A stretch of DNA of 64,000 bases, taken from the NCBI RefSeq assembly GCF_002896965.1, contig NZ_LYMM01000025.1, positions 53,067 through 117,066 on the forward strand. Reading direction: 5' to 3'. Positions 1-8,493 of this stretch are shown piece by piece. Origin of the DNA: Novosphingobium guangzhouense. GTDB taxonomy: Bacteria; Pseudomonadota; Alphaproteobacteria; Sphingomonadales; Sphingomonadaceae. A program made the position numbers and the translations under genes. Positions within the stretch are counted from its first letter, which is position 1. Each line of letters begins with the position of its first letter. The notes beneath the pieces are model-generated. The model saw nothing but the letters and a program-made list of their open reading frames with translations. It had not been told where the DNA came from and made no database searches.

Positions 1-696
1 CACACGCAGCGCGCCAAGCGGCTTTGCCCCCCACTGCCGCGCCATGAGCAGCAACGCCTCGCTCAGACTGTCGGGGATGGTATCGCAGTCCTGGACGGCG
101 CAGCCGGGCGGCACAAGTTCATCCCCGTTGACCAACACCCGAAGGCGCGGCTGACGCCAGACCGGCAGCTTTTCGATGTCCGCCGCAGCCGCAACCACCA
201 TCGCCCGCGGATCGATCCGGGTGCCCGCAGGCAAAAGGGCCGTGCCCTGCGCGAAATCGGAAGCCCGCGGCCGAACATGCGGCTTGCCCGAAACATGCGG
301 GACGATGATGTGTCCGCCCTCGACGCGGGCATGTTCATGCATCACCACGCGGTCGGCGCCTGCGGGCATCGGCGCCCCGGTGGATACCCGGATCGCGGTG
401 TCCGCAAGCAAAGCCGGCGGGACGGCCCCACCCGCAACGCTCTCTGCCCGCAAAACCAGCCGGGTAAAGTCGCTTGTCAGATCCTGCGAGCGGACGGCAA
501 AGCCGTCCATCGCCGCGCTGTCACGCCTCGGCGAATCTATCCGCGCCACCGCGTCGGCCGCAAGGATGCGTCGTCCGGCCTTGGCCAGCGCCACCCATTC
601 GATGCCAAGCGGCGCACAATTGGCACGCACGACGGCCTGCGCGGCATCGAAGCTGGTCGCGGCGGCATGGCAAGGAAGTTCGGGCGCGGTCGCCAT
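1..696 (-). CDS. moeA: Molybdopterin molybdotransferase MoeA (3' end outside window)
   Basis: Inserts molybdate into adenylylated molybdopterin, the last step of Mo-cofactor synthesis in the cytoplasm. Only the first 232 codons are visible; the gene runs off the left edge. The minus-strand ATG at 694-696 follows a GAGGG purine run and lies 4 bp after the cobA stop. Seen: the family motif DSAAMDGFAV at residues 59-68 and STGAPMPAGAD near residue 105, both characteristic of MoeA domain III. Its place as the last visible gene of the nirB-nirD-nasA-cobA unit fits the need of NasA for molybdenum cofactor. A second moeA copy elsewhere in the genome is possible, since a cluster-bound copy would be dedicated. 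Family assignment is firm; the end is unknown. Confidence 0.9.
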   Translation of the reverse strand, partial: MATAPELPCHAAATSFDAAQAVVRANCAPLGIEWVALAKAGRRILAADAVARIDSPRRDSAAMDGFAVRSQDLTSDFTRLVLRAESVAGGAVPPALLADTAIRVSTGAPMPAGADRVVMHEHARVEGGHIIVPHVSGKPHVRPRASDFAQGTALLPAGTRIDPRAMVVAAAADIEKLPVWRQPRLRVLVNGDELVPPGCAVQDCDTIPDSLSEALLLMARQWGAKPLGALRV

Positions 697-700
697 CCCT

Positions 701-1498
701 CTACGCCCCGACCGCCCGATCAGCCATCTGCGCAAGATCGACCGGCACCACGCCGTCGGCCTGCGCCACAGCCTGTCCGATCAGGATCAACGTAGGACGG
801 TCAGCGGCGAAGGCCTGCGCCACCAGCGGCAGCAGGTCCAACCGGGTGCGCAATTGCTGTTCCTGCGGCAAGGACGCATCGCAGGCGACCAGCGCGGGCG
901 TCGATCCCGGCAGCCCCGCCGCGATCAGCGCCGCGCTCAGTTCCGGTGCAGCTTCGCGCCCCATGTAAACCGCCAACGTGCAGGCCGGATCGGCCAGCGC
1001 GAGCCAGTCCAGGTCGAGCGCCTGCCCGTTGCGGCTGTGCGCGGTGACAAACTGCACCCGGCGGGCGATCCCGCGCAAGGACAGCGAAAGCCCCGCCGAA
1101 GCTGCAACCGCGCTGGCGGCGGTGATGCCGGGGCATATGCGAACCCGCGCGCCGATCTTGCGCAGCGCCGTCATCTCCTCGGTGGCGCGGGCAAACATCG
1201 CGGGATCGCCGCCCTTCAGCCGCACGACGCGTTTGCCCGCGAGGGAGGCAGCGACAAGCATCTGATCGATCGTCTGCTGGTCCTTGGAATGACGCCCTGA
1301 ACGCTTGCCCACGCCGACGCGCTCTGCCTGGTCAGGTACAAGGTCCAGCACGCCGGGACCGACAAGCGCATCGTAGAAAACGATATCGGCAGCCCGGATC
1401 AGCTTTTCGGCCTTGCGGGTCAGAAGATCCGGATCGCCCGGCCCCGCGCCGACAAGCCAGACTTCGCCCGGCGCGATCAGTTCATCACTCTGCGGCAT
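701..1498 (-). CDS. cobA: Uroporphyrinogen-III C-methyltransferase (SUMT)
   Basis: Methylates uroporphyrinogen III at C2 and C7 with S-adenosylmethionine to give precorrin-2, the precursor of sirohaem, the cofactor of NirB. 265 residues, the usual length of a stand-alone SUMT without a CysG dehydrogenase half. Seen: VWLVGAGPGDPDLLT near the N-terminus (SAM-binding loop), VVRLKGGDPAMFARA, and GITAASAVAA, all SUMT signatures. The ATG at 1498 lies 14 bp inside the end of nasA, so translational coupling is likely; an in-frame extension upstream has no family similarity and was not used. Context: made with nitrite reductase, so sirohaem supply follows demand. Confidence 0.93.
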   Translation of the reverse strand: MPQSDELIAPGEVWLVGAGPGDPDLLTRKAEKLIRAADIVFYDALVGPGVLDLVPDQAERVGVGKRSGRHSKDQQTIDQMLVAASLAGKRVVRLKGGDPAMFARATEEMTALRKIGARVRICPGITAASAVAASAGLSLSLRGIARRVQFVTAHSRNGQALDLDWLALADPACTLAVYMGREAAPELSAALIAAGLPGSTPALVACDASLPQEQQLRTRLDLLPLVAQAFAADRPTLILIGQAVAQADGVVPVDLAQMADRAVGA

Positions 1499-4106
1499 CG
1501 AGGGCCTCCTCGTTGGTCTGGGTGAGTATTCGGGCAAGCGCGGGGCGGCACGATCCGCAATTGGTCCCCGCGCCCAGCGCCTTGCCGATGGCGGGAACGT
1601 CCACCAGCGCCTGTTCGCGGATGGCCGCCACGATCTGGTTAAGGCCGATGTCGAAGCAGACGCATACGGTGGCGCCCTTTTCCGGCTGGCTGCCGGGGCC
1701 GCGCGCGGCCAGCACGGTGGCGCCCACGCCCTCTGCACAAAGCTGGCCGATCAGCCAGTCGCGCGAAGGAAGCAGGCCAGTGCGCGTCACGAATAGCACG
1801 CCCGCAAGCTGCCCGTCTTCGATCACCGCGACGCGCCGCGATCCGCGGGTGTGGTCGATCGCCTCCACCCGCTCGCCCCGGGGCAGGCAGGCTTCGATGC
1901 GGGCCGGGTCGCCGTTGCCCGCAATCTCATAGAGCGCGCCGCCGGGCACCGCCACGCGCGTTGCCCACATGCAGGGCACACGGACGGGTTCGTCTCCACG
2001 CAGGATCAGGAAGCCTTTCCATTCCGTCTCGACCTTGGCAAGCGCGGCGGGGGTGGACTTGAAACCGGGCTGGCCGGAATGCGGATCGACAAGCGGACGC
2101 GGCAGCAGGCCGGTGCGGCCGCCGGTGGATATCTGATCGGTCCAGTGGATCGGGGTGAATATCTCTCCCGGCCGCAGTCCTTCACTCAGCATGACGCGGA
2201 AGGTGCTCTTGCCCTGCGGTGTGGAGACGCGGGCCAGATCGCCGTCCGTCAGATCCAGCGCAACGGCATCGGCGGGGTGAACCTCGACCAGCGGCTCTTC
2301 GCGGTGGCGCGCCAGTTTGGGCGCAAGGCCGGTGCGGGTCATGGTGTGCCATTGATCGCGATAGCGCCCGGTATTCAGCGTCAGCGGCCAGTCAGCCAGC
2401 GGGGCCTGCAGGTCCATCTGCGTGACCTTGACCATGCGTGCGCGGCCGGCGGGCGTCGGGAAGCGGCCATCGGCGAACGGGGTGTCGCCCCAGCGGAAAG
2501 GCTCCATCGCGTCATAGGCGGCGTTGCCGATCGCGGCATGGGCGGCAAGGTTCAGCACGCGCGCGCCTCCGTGCTCGACACCGTTCTGGTACGCAGTCAG
2601 ACGCGCATGTTCACGCCAGATGTCGGCAGGAGTGTCATAGGCGAAGGCGCTCTTCCAGCCCATCCGGTGGGCGACTTCCTTGATGATCCACCAGTCGGGC
2701 CTGGCCTCTCCCGGCAGGGCCATGAACGGCCGCTGGCGGCTGATCGTGCGTTCCGAATTGGTGACGGTGCCATCCTTCTCCCCCCATGCGGCGGCGGGCA
2801 GACGCACGTGGGCATGGGCGGTGGTATCGGTGTTCGCGATAACGTCAGACACGACGACGAAGGGGCATTTCTCCAGCGCCGCGCGCACGTTCCCCGCATC
2901 GGGCAGGGAAACGGCTGGGTTGGTTGCCATCACCCACAGCGCCTTGATCCGCCCTTCCCCGATGGCGCGAAACAGGTCCACCGCCTTCAGCCCCGGCTTC
3001 GCCGCCATCGTCGGCGCGGCCCAGAAGCGGCCGACCCGCGCCACGTTTGCGGGCGCGAAGTCCATGTGCGCGGCAAGGGTGGAGGCCAGCCCGCCCACCT
3101 CGCGCCCCCCCATCGCATTGGGCTGGCCGGTGATGGAGAACGGCGCCGCGCCCGGCTGCCCGATGCGGCCCGTGGCAAGGTGCAGGTTGATGATCGCGTT
3201 GACCTGATCGGTGCCCCGGATGGACTGGTTCACGCCCTGACTGAACATGGTGACCGTGCGCGGATGCGCGGCGAACATCTCGTAGAACCTGAGCAGCAGT
3301 GCCGGATCAAGGTCGCAGGTCTTCGCCGTCGTCCACAAGTCATGCCCGGTGGCAAGATGTTCCCAGAAACCCTCAGGCACGTCGACCTGGCTTTCCATGA
3401 ACGATGTGTCGACCATGCCCTGTTCAGCCAGCCACGCCAGCAGGCCGTTCATCAATGCCACGTCACTGCCGGGGCGCAGCGGCAGGTGCAGGTCCGCGCC
3501 CTCGCACGTCTCGGTGCGGCGCGGGTCGATGACGACCAGCTTTGTACCCCGCGCCGCGCGTGCGGCCTGAATGCGCTGATAGACGATCGGATGGCACCAT
3601 GCGGTGTTGGAGCCGACCAGCACGATCAGGTCGGCCTTGTCGAGATCATCGTAGCTCGCCGGCACCACGTCCTCACCGAAGGCGCGGGTGTGGCCGGCGA
3701 CCGCGCTCGACATGCACAGGCGCGAATTGGTATCGATGTTGGCGGAACCGATGAAGCCCTTCATCAGCTTGTTGGCGACGTAGTAATCTTCGGTCAGCAG
3801 CTGGCCCGAGACATAGAACGCCACGCTGTCCGGCCCGTGACGGGCGATGGTGTCGGCAAAGCGCTTCGCCACAAGGTCCAGTGCCTTGTCCCAGCGCACG
3901 CGCCGCTCTCCGATCATCGGGTGAAGCAGGCGGCCGTTGAGCCCCACCGTCTCGCCCAGATGCGTACCCTTGGAACAGAGGCGGCCCGCATTCGCCGGGT
4001 GCGCCTCATCGCCCCGGATCGTCACCTCACGCGGGCCCGTGGCCGTCGCCGAGATGCCGCAACCAACGCCGCAATAGGCGCAGGTCGTGCGGACCGCCTC
4101 GCGCAT
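1485..4106 (-). CDS. nasA: Assimilatory nitrate reductase, catalytic subunit
   Basis: Reduces nitrate to nitrite in the cytoplasm using a Mo-bis-MGD centre and a [4Fe-4S] cluster. 873 residues. Seen: N-terminal cluster cysteines C9, C12, C16 and C44 (TCAYCGVGCG...RLCSKG), the molybdopterin oxidoreductase core with the NSRLCMSSA segment, and a C-terminal BFD-type [2Fe-2S] domain (CVCFDIG...TNCGSCRPAL) in the last 70 residues, as in Klebsiella-type NasA. The ATG at 4106 overlaps the nirD stop (TGATG), the reason for choosing it over an upstream frame that lacks family sequence. Electron donor partner is not encoded here; the BFD domain may receive electrons from a separate NADH-linked subunit or ferredoxin. 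Confidence 0.95.
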   Translation of the reverse strand: MREAVRTTCAYCGVGCGISATATGPREVTIRGDEAHPANAGRLCSKGTHLGETVGLNGRLLHPMIGERRVRWDKALDLVAKRFADTIARHGPDSVAFYVSGQLLTEDYYVANKLMKGFIGSANIDTNSRLCMSSAVAGHTRAFGEDVVPASYDDLDKADLIVLVGSNTAWCHPIVYQRIQAARAARGTKLVVIDPRRTETCEGADLHLPLRPGSDVALMNGLLAWLAEQGMVDTSFMESQVDVPEGFWEHLATGHDLWTTAKTCDLDPALLLRFYEMFAAHPRTVTMFSQGVNQSIRGTDQVNAIINLHLATGRIGQPGAAPFSITGQPNAMGGREVGGLASTLAAHMDFAPANVARVGRFWAAPTMAAKPGLKAVDLFRAIGEGRIKALWVMATNPAVSLPDAGNVRAALEKCPFVVVSDVIANTDTTAHAHVRLPAAAWGEKDGTVTNSERTISRQRPFMALPGEARPDWWIIKEVAHRMGWKSAFAYDTPADIWREHARLTAYQNGVEHGGARVLNLAAHAAIGNAAYDAMEPFRWGDTPFADGRFPTPAGRARMVKVTQMDLQAPLADWPLTLNTGRYRDQWHTMTRTGLAPKLARHREEPLVEVHPADAVALDLTDGDLARVSTPQGKSTFRVMLSEGLRPGEIFTPIHWTDQISTGGRTGLLPRPLVDPHSGQPGFKSTPAALAKVETEWKGFLILRGDEPVRVPCMWATRVAVPGGALYEIAGNGDPARIEACLPRGERVEAIDHTRGSRRVAVIEDGQLAGVLFVTRTGLLPSRDWLIGQLCAEGVGATVLAARGPGSQPEKGATVCVCFDIGLNQIVAAIREQALVDVPAIGKALGAGTNCGSCRPALARILTQTNEEALDAAE

Positions 4107-4441
4107 CAGGCGGCGTCCTTCATGGCTTCCGGGCGGGAAAGGAGGATGCGCCCGTTCTCCTCGCGCACGGCGATGGTGGGCGTGCAGCCGGTGTCGGCCC
4201 CTTGCGCCTGGCCGCTGGCCAGCGCGATGTTCCAGTTGTGCAGCGGGCAGGCCACCGAATGGCCATGCACGATGCCCTGGCTGAGCGGCCCCTTCTTGTG
4301 CGGGCATTCATTGACGAGCGCGAAGACCTTGTCGTCGCCGGTGCGGAAAACCGCGATTTCCGGCTCACCGTCAAGCCGCACGGTGCGCGCGCCGCGCTGG
4401 GGGATGTCGCTCAGGGTTCCGATATCGATCCAGTCGGTCAT
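4106..4441 (-). CDS. nirD: Nitrite reductase small subunit (Rieske-like)
   Basis: Small subunit of NADH-dependent assimilatory nitrite reductase. 111 residues. Seen: a complete Rieske-type ligand set, C46-P-H48 and C65-P-L-H68, so unlike many enterobacterial NirD proteins it probably carries a [2Fe-2S] cluster. Two starts are possible: GTG at 4450 overlapping the nirB stop, and ATG at 4441. The ATG is preferred because GGAG lies 8 nt before it, whereas a Shine-Dalgarno for the GTG would be too close. Sits between nirB and nasA in one operon. Confidence 0.93.
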   Translation of the reverse strand: MTDWIDIGTLSDIPQRGARTVRLDGEPEIAVFRTGDDKVFALVNECPHKKGPLSQGIVHGHSVACPLHNWNIALASGQAQGADTGCTPTIAVREENGRILLSRPEAMKDAA

Positions 4442-4446
4442 GGGTG

Positions 4447-6972
4447 TCACTCCGCCGCTTCAAGCGCTTGGGGTTGGAGGTGCTGGTGCAGGTAGGCGCG
4501 GTCGCCCGATGCGCGTTCCGCCCACGGATCGTCCTGGCTGAAGCGCTGCGAATAGAGGAACCGTTCGGCCAGTGCCTTGCGGCCCGCCTCATCCTCGACC
4601 ACGCGGGACTTCACGTAGTCCACGCCGATACGCTCGATCCATGGCGCGGTGCGTTCCAGATAGCGTGCTTCCTCGCGGTAGACCTGAATGAAGGCGGCGC
4701 AATATTCGAGCGCTTCTTCCTCCGTGGAGACCTTGCACAACAGGTCGGTGGCGCGAACGTGGATGCCGCCGTTGCCGCCGACATGGAGTTCGTAGCCGGA
4801 ATCGACGCAGACAATCCCGAAGTCCTTGATCGTCGCCTCGGCGCAATTGCGCGGGCAGCCGGAGACGGCGATCTTGAACTTGTGCGGCATCCAACTGCCC
4901 CAGGTCATCCGCTCTGTCTTCACGCCAAGGCCGGTGGAATCCTGCGTGCCGAAGCGGCACCATTCCGATCCCACGCACGTCTTCACCGTGCGCAAGCTCT
5001 TGCCATAAGCATGGCCGGAAACCATCCCGGCGGCGTTGAGATCGGCCCAGACCGCGGGCAGATCCTCCTTCTTGATCCCGAAAATGTCGAGCCGCTGGCC
5101 GCCGGTCACCTTGACCATTGGCGCATCGTACTTCTCCACCACATCCGCGATGGCGCGCAGTTCGCGCGGGTTGGTAAGGCCACCCCACATGCGCGGAACA
5201 ACCGAATACGTGCCGTCCTTCTGGATATTGGCATGCATGCGTTCGTTGACGAAGCGGCTCTGCTGATCGTCCACGTATTCGCCGGGAAGCGCGCAGAGCA
5301 GATAGTAGTTGAGCGCCGGACGGCAGGAAGAACAGCCATCCGGGGTCGACCAGTGCAGCTTCTGCATCACTTCGGGGATCGAGCGCATGTCCTGCGCCAC
5401 GATCTCGCGGCGCACGTCGTCGTGGGTGAAGCTGGTGCATTTGCACATCGTCTTCGGGCCGGCCTCGACGCCCTCGCCCAGCGTCAGCGCCAGCAGACTT
5501 TCGACCAGACCGGTGCACTGACCGCAGCTGGCCGAAGCCTTGCAGCCGGCGCGCACGGCATCGATGCTGCATGCCCCAGCCTCGATGCAGCCGACGACCT
5601 GTCCCTTGGAAACGCCGTTGCAGCCGCAGATCTCGGCATCCTCCGAGAGCGCCGCAACGGCCGCCTTAGGGTCCAGCGCGCCTCCTCCCGAGGCGAAAGC
5701 TTGCCCGAAGATCAGTAGGTCGCGGACTTCGGAAACGTCCTGGCCCTTCTTCAGAAGGTCGAAGTACCAGCCGCCGTCCGCCGTATCGCCATAGAGTACC
5801 GCACCGACGACCTTATCGTCCTTCACTACCACGCGCTTGTAGACCCCACGCGCGGCGTCGCGCAGGACGATATCCTCGCAGCCTTCTCCGCCCGAAAAGT
5901 CTCCGGCGGAGAACACGTCGAGCCCGGCAACCTTCAGCTTGGTCGAAGTGACCGAGCCGCGATAGCCGGTATGCCGGTCGGTCAGGCCGTCGGCAAGGCT
6001 GCGGCACATGTCCCACAGCGGCGCAACAAGGCCGTAGACGTTGCCGTCATGCTCCACGCATTCGCCGACCGCGAGCACGCAAGGATCGCTGGTGACCATG
6101 TGATCGTCGACCCTGATGCCGCGATTGACGTCCAGCCCCGCTTCGCGCGCCAGCGCGGTGGAGGGACGGATGCCCACTGCCATGACGACAAGGCTGGCCG
6201 GGATATCGCGCCCGTCCTTGAGCCGCACGCCTTCCACTTTGCCTTCGCCGTAAATCTCTGCGGTGTCAGCGCCGGTGAGGATGGTCTGGCCACGTCCCTC
6301 CAGCGCGGACTTGAGCAGCCAGCCCGCCGCTTCGTCCAGCTGGCGCTCCATCAGCGTGGGCATCAGGTGGATCACGGTGACTTTCATGCCGCGCAGGGTC
6401 AGACCGTGCGCCGCCTCAAGCCCCAGCAGGCCGCCGCCGATTACCACGGCGGAGCCGCCGCCATTCGCCTTGCCCGCCTCTGCCGCCGCCAGCATCGTGT
6501 CCACGTCATGCATGTCGCGGAACGAGATGACGCCGGGCAGATCCTTGCCGGGCACGGGAATGATGAACGGATCGGAACCCGTCGCGATCAGCAAACGATC
6601 GTAATGCACTGTGCGCCCCGACCGCGAAGTGACGGTCTTTGCCGCGCGGTCAATCGCGGTGACGGGGTCTGCGGTGATAAGGTCGATGCCGTTGTCATCG
6701 TACCATTCGCGGGTGTTGATGACGATCTGATCGAACGTCTTCTCGCCCGCCAGCACCGGCGACAGCATGATGCGGTTGTAGTTCACGTGCGGTTCTGCGC
6801 CGAAGATCGTCACCCGGTAGCGCCCCGCATCGCGAGCCAGCAGTTCTTCTATGGCGCGACAGCCCGCCATGCCGTTGCCGATGACGACCAGATGTTCGCG
6901 CACATCGCCACAGGGGACGACCAGTGCGTCATCATAGTCGGAATTGGTTTCGATCCCGTCCTGAAAGTCCAT
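4447..6972 (-). CDS. nirB: NADH-dependent nitrite reductase, large subunit
   Basis: Six-electron reduction of nitrite to ammonium in the cytoplasm. 841 residues, normal length. Domains in order: FAD/NAD(P)H oxidoreductase (residues 25-350, VVIGNGMAG and VVIGGGLLGLEAA nucleotide-binding loops), BFD-like [2Fe-2S] domain (C449, C451, C483, C486), further cysteine pair region near 510-550, then the sirohaem/[4Fe-4S] half with C666-x5-C672 and C706-x3-C710 (SGCPRNC). The ATG at 6972 has GGAG 8 nt upstream. First gene of nirB-nirD-nasA-cobA-moeA, preceded by a leader with tandem ANTAR-type hairpins and a terminator, so expression is probably controlled by NasT. Confidence 0.96.
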   Translation of the reverse strand: MDFQDGIETNSDYDDALVVPCGDVREHLVVIGNGMAGCRAIEELLARDAGRYRVTIFGAEPHVNYNRIMLSPVLAGEKTFDQIVINTREWYDDNGIDLITADPVTAIDRAAKTVTSRSGRTVHYDRLLIATGSDPFIIPVPGKDLPGVISFRDMHDVDTMLAAAEAGKANGGGSAVVIGGGLLGLEAAHGLTLRGMKVTVIHLMPTLMERQLDEAAGWLLKSALEGRGQTILTGADTAEIYGEGKVEGVRLKDGRDIPASLVVMAVGIRPSTALAREAGLDVNRGIRVDDHMVTSDPCVLAVGECVEHDGNVYGLVAPLWDMCRSLADGLTDRHTGYRGSVTSTKLKVAGLDVFSAGDFSGGEGCEDIVLRDAARGVYKRVVVKDDKVVGAVLYGDTADGGWYFDLLKKGQDVSEVRDLLIFGQAFASGGGALDPKAAVAALSEDAEICGCNGVSKGQVVGCIEAGACSIDAVRAGCKASASCGQCTGLVESLLALTLGEGVEAGPKTMCKCTSFTHDDVRREIVAQDMRSIPEVMQKLHWSTPDGCSSCRPALNYYLLCALPGEYVDDQQSRFVNERMHANIQKDGTYSVVPRMWGGLTNPRELRAIADVVEKYDAPMVKVTGGQRLDIFGIKKEDLPAVWADLNAAGMVSGHAYGKSLRTVKTCVGSEWCRFGTQDSTGLGVKTERMTWGSWMPHKFKIAVSGCPRNCAEATIKDFGIVCVDSGYELHVGGNGGIHVRATDLLCKVSTEEEALEYCAAFIQVYREEARYLERTAPWIERIGVDYVKSRVVEDEAGRKALAERFLYSQRFSQDDPWAERASGDRAYLHQHLQPQALEAAE

Positions 6973-7017
6973 GTTCTAAACTCCGGTTGTCATGGGAATT
7001 GGAGCTGGAAACGAGAA

Positions 7018-7070
7018 AAGGCCGCCATCCAGACCCCCGGCGTGAAACCGGAAGTCAGGATGGCGGCCTT
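7018..7070 (-). terminator. Attenuator terminator in nirB leader
   Basis: Read on the minus strand: 13-bp perfect stem AAGGCCGCCATCC / GGATGGCGGCCTT (arms 7058-7070 and 7018-7030), followed by a run of four T. It stands 46 bp before the nirB start and after two ANTAR-type hairpins, so it looks like a leader terminator relieved by NasT rather than the end of the porin gene. Confidence 0.8.
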
Positions 7071-7090
7071 GCCATCATTCGGTGCTTACG

Positions 7091-7141
7091 CGCCCCGCCA
7101 GTGGGACGTTTCGGCGATTTAGGAAGGACAGCGTTGCCCTT
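7091..7141 (-). promoter_or_regulatory. Tandem ANTAR-target hairpins P1-P2 in nirB leader
   Basis: Minus strand. P1 (7124-7141): stem AAGGGC/GTCCTT with hexaloop AACGCT. P2 (7091-7108): stem CGTCCC/GGGGCG with hexaloop ACTGGC. Both loops have A at position 1 and G at position 4, the known signature of RNA bound by ANTAR proteins such as NasR and NasT. The two hairpins are 15 nt apart and lie just upstream of the attenuator terminator. The same P2 stem and the same 15-nt spacing recur in the leader of the nitrate carrier gene. Confidence 0.82.
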
Positions 7142-7199
7142 TGCACTGCAACATAAATGGAATCGGCCAAAGGCTCAAGCGATTCCGTCAGGCAATTCG

Positions 7200-8420
7200 T
7201 CAGATCGCCCAGTCGAACTGCACCCAGACCTTGTCGGTATCGCTGCCCAGCGCCTTGGCATCATAACGCGCATAGCGCAGCGCGATCACGGTACTGTGGA
7301 GCTTCGCAGAGGCCAGAAGGTTGATTTCGTTACCGTAATGCTGATCAAATCGGTCACTGTCAAAGCGGTGCCAAGTCGCCTGCAGGGTCACGGCGGACAA
7401 TGCACCGATCTGTTTTGCGCCATACCCACCACCAAGATAAAGATCGCGCACGCCGTTCGCGGGCGTGGTCAGGAACTTGTCTGCCCAGCCCTGAAACTTG
7501 AAGTTGGTGCCCAGCGGGGTCTGGAAACTGGTCAGCGCCGTACCTTCATCGGCACCCAGCACTTCATAGCCGGCGTTCACCTTCCACCCCTTCACGTCCA
7601 GCGCCACGTCGGCCAGCCAGTATTCGGCGCTGTAATTGTTGGGGTTGCGGTGCCAGTCGGACTGACGCGCGTGACTTGCCTGCCATGCCAGTTTCACCGC
7701 CTTGCCGAAGGCGTGCGTTCCCGCCAGCCGCGCGCCATATGTCTGGCTGGAAAGCCGAAATGCCTGCACGGCGGCCTCGTCCTGATCGACCAGATAGGCA
7801 AAGCCGGTCAGCATGCCGAGCGGCGTGGCCCACGAAAGGTTGGCAAGCACGTTGTCCCCGCTCACCGCCTGCTGGCGCGCGGCGTTGCCATCGACACCCC
7901 AGATCGTGCGTACACTCCAGACGTAGGAGACGTCGAGTTTCAGTCCCTTGACCGGGGCGACCTCTGCCCGCACCGCATCGAAAGTCTGCGCATTGTCGCG
8001 GAAGGCAACGTTACCAACGAAACGTTCGTCATCCAGAGCGATCTTCTGCCGTCCTGCGGTAAGCGTCGTCCCCTTTGATTTATACTGAAGCTGCGCGATG
8101 TAGATCGCCACGTTCTGCGGATCGGCCACCAGCGGACGGGTCGGTGCCCCGTTCAGGCCGTCAAAGTAATCATCCACCACCGCCAGATTGCCCTGTGCGA
8201 CCACGGTGGCGCTCAGGGCTCCGCTACTGGCCTGCGCACCCGCGCGCACCCGCACCGTCAGCGCATCGGCCTTTGCAGCAATATCTTCCTGATCGGCGTG
8301 TTCGTAGCGCACACGCGCCTCGGCGATCGGCGTTACGATGATCTCCTCGGCCTGTGCCGATCCCGCGCAGGCGATCCCGCCGACGGCCAGAACGGCCGCC
8401 GCCTTTATTATGGTTTTCAT
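7200..8420 (-). CDS. Outer-membrane beta-barrel porin (alginate-export-like family)
   Basis: 406 residues with a clear Sec signal peptide (residues 1-24, ending GSAQA) and alternating amphipathic strands to the C-terminal VQFDWAI, ending in an aromatic strand as barrels do but with terminal Ile. Resembles the alginate-export/porin family often found next to alphaproteobacterial nitrate genes. Likely an outer-membrane channel for nitrate or nitrite, which is an inference from its position directly after the nitrate carrier gene on the same strand (73 bp gap holding a GC hairpin). ATG at 8420 has a GGGGGA box about 10 nt upstream. Substrate not readable from sequence. Confidence 0.75.
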   Translation of the reverse strand: MKTIIKAAAVLAVGGIACAGSAQAEEIIVTPIAEARVRYEHADQEDIAAKADALTVRVRAGAQASSGALSATVVAQGNLAVVDDYFDGLNGAPTRPLVADPQNVAIYIAQLQYKSKGTTLTAGRQKIALDDERFVGNVAFRDNAQTFDAVRAEVAPVKGLKLDVSYVWSVRTIWGVDGNAARQQAVSGDNVLANLSWATPLGMLTGFAYLVDQDEAAVQAFRLSSQTYGARLAGTHAFGKAVKLAWQASHARQSDWHRNPNNYSAEYWLADVALDVKGWKVNAGYEVLGADEGTALTSFQTPLGTNFKFQGWADKFLTTPANGVRDLYLGGGYGAKQIGALSAVTLQATWHRFDSDRFDQHYGNEINLLASAKLHSTVIALRYARYDAKALGSDTDKVWVQFDWAI

Positions 8421-8452
8421 GATGATGCGTCCCCCTCAGGACGTGAAGAAAT

Positions 8453-8480
8453 GGGGCGGCGACACCGGGATGCCGCCGCC
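8453..8480 (-). terminator. GC-rich hairpin between nitrate carrier and porin
   Basis: On the minus strand GGGCGGCG and CGCCGCCC arms enclose about 12 nt in the 73-bp gap. No proper T tract follows, so it may be an RNA-stabilising or partial terminator element rather than a full stop. Confidence 0.4.
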
Positions 8481-8493
8481 CGTTCATGCCGGC

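Noticed and set aside
1851..4541. Long plus-strand open frame (about 900 codons) opposite nasA and nirD
   Set aside because: Antisense to genes with clear catalytic motifs; translated sequence has no domain pattern. Such frames are common in GC-rich DNA.
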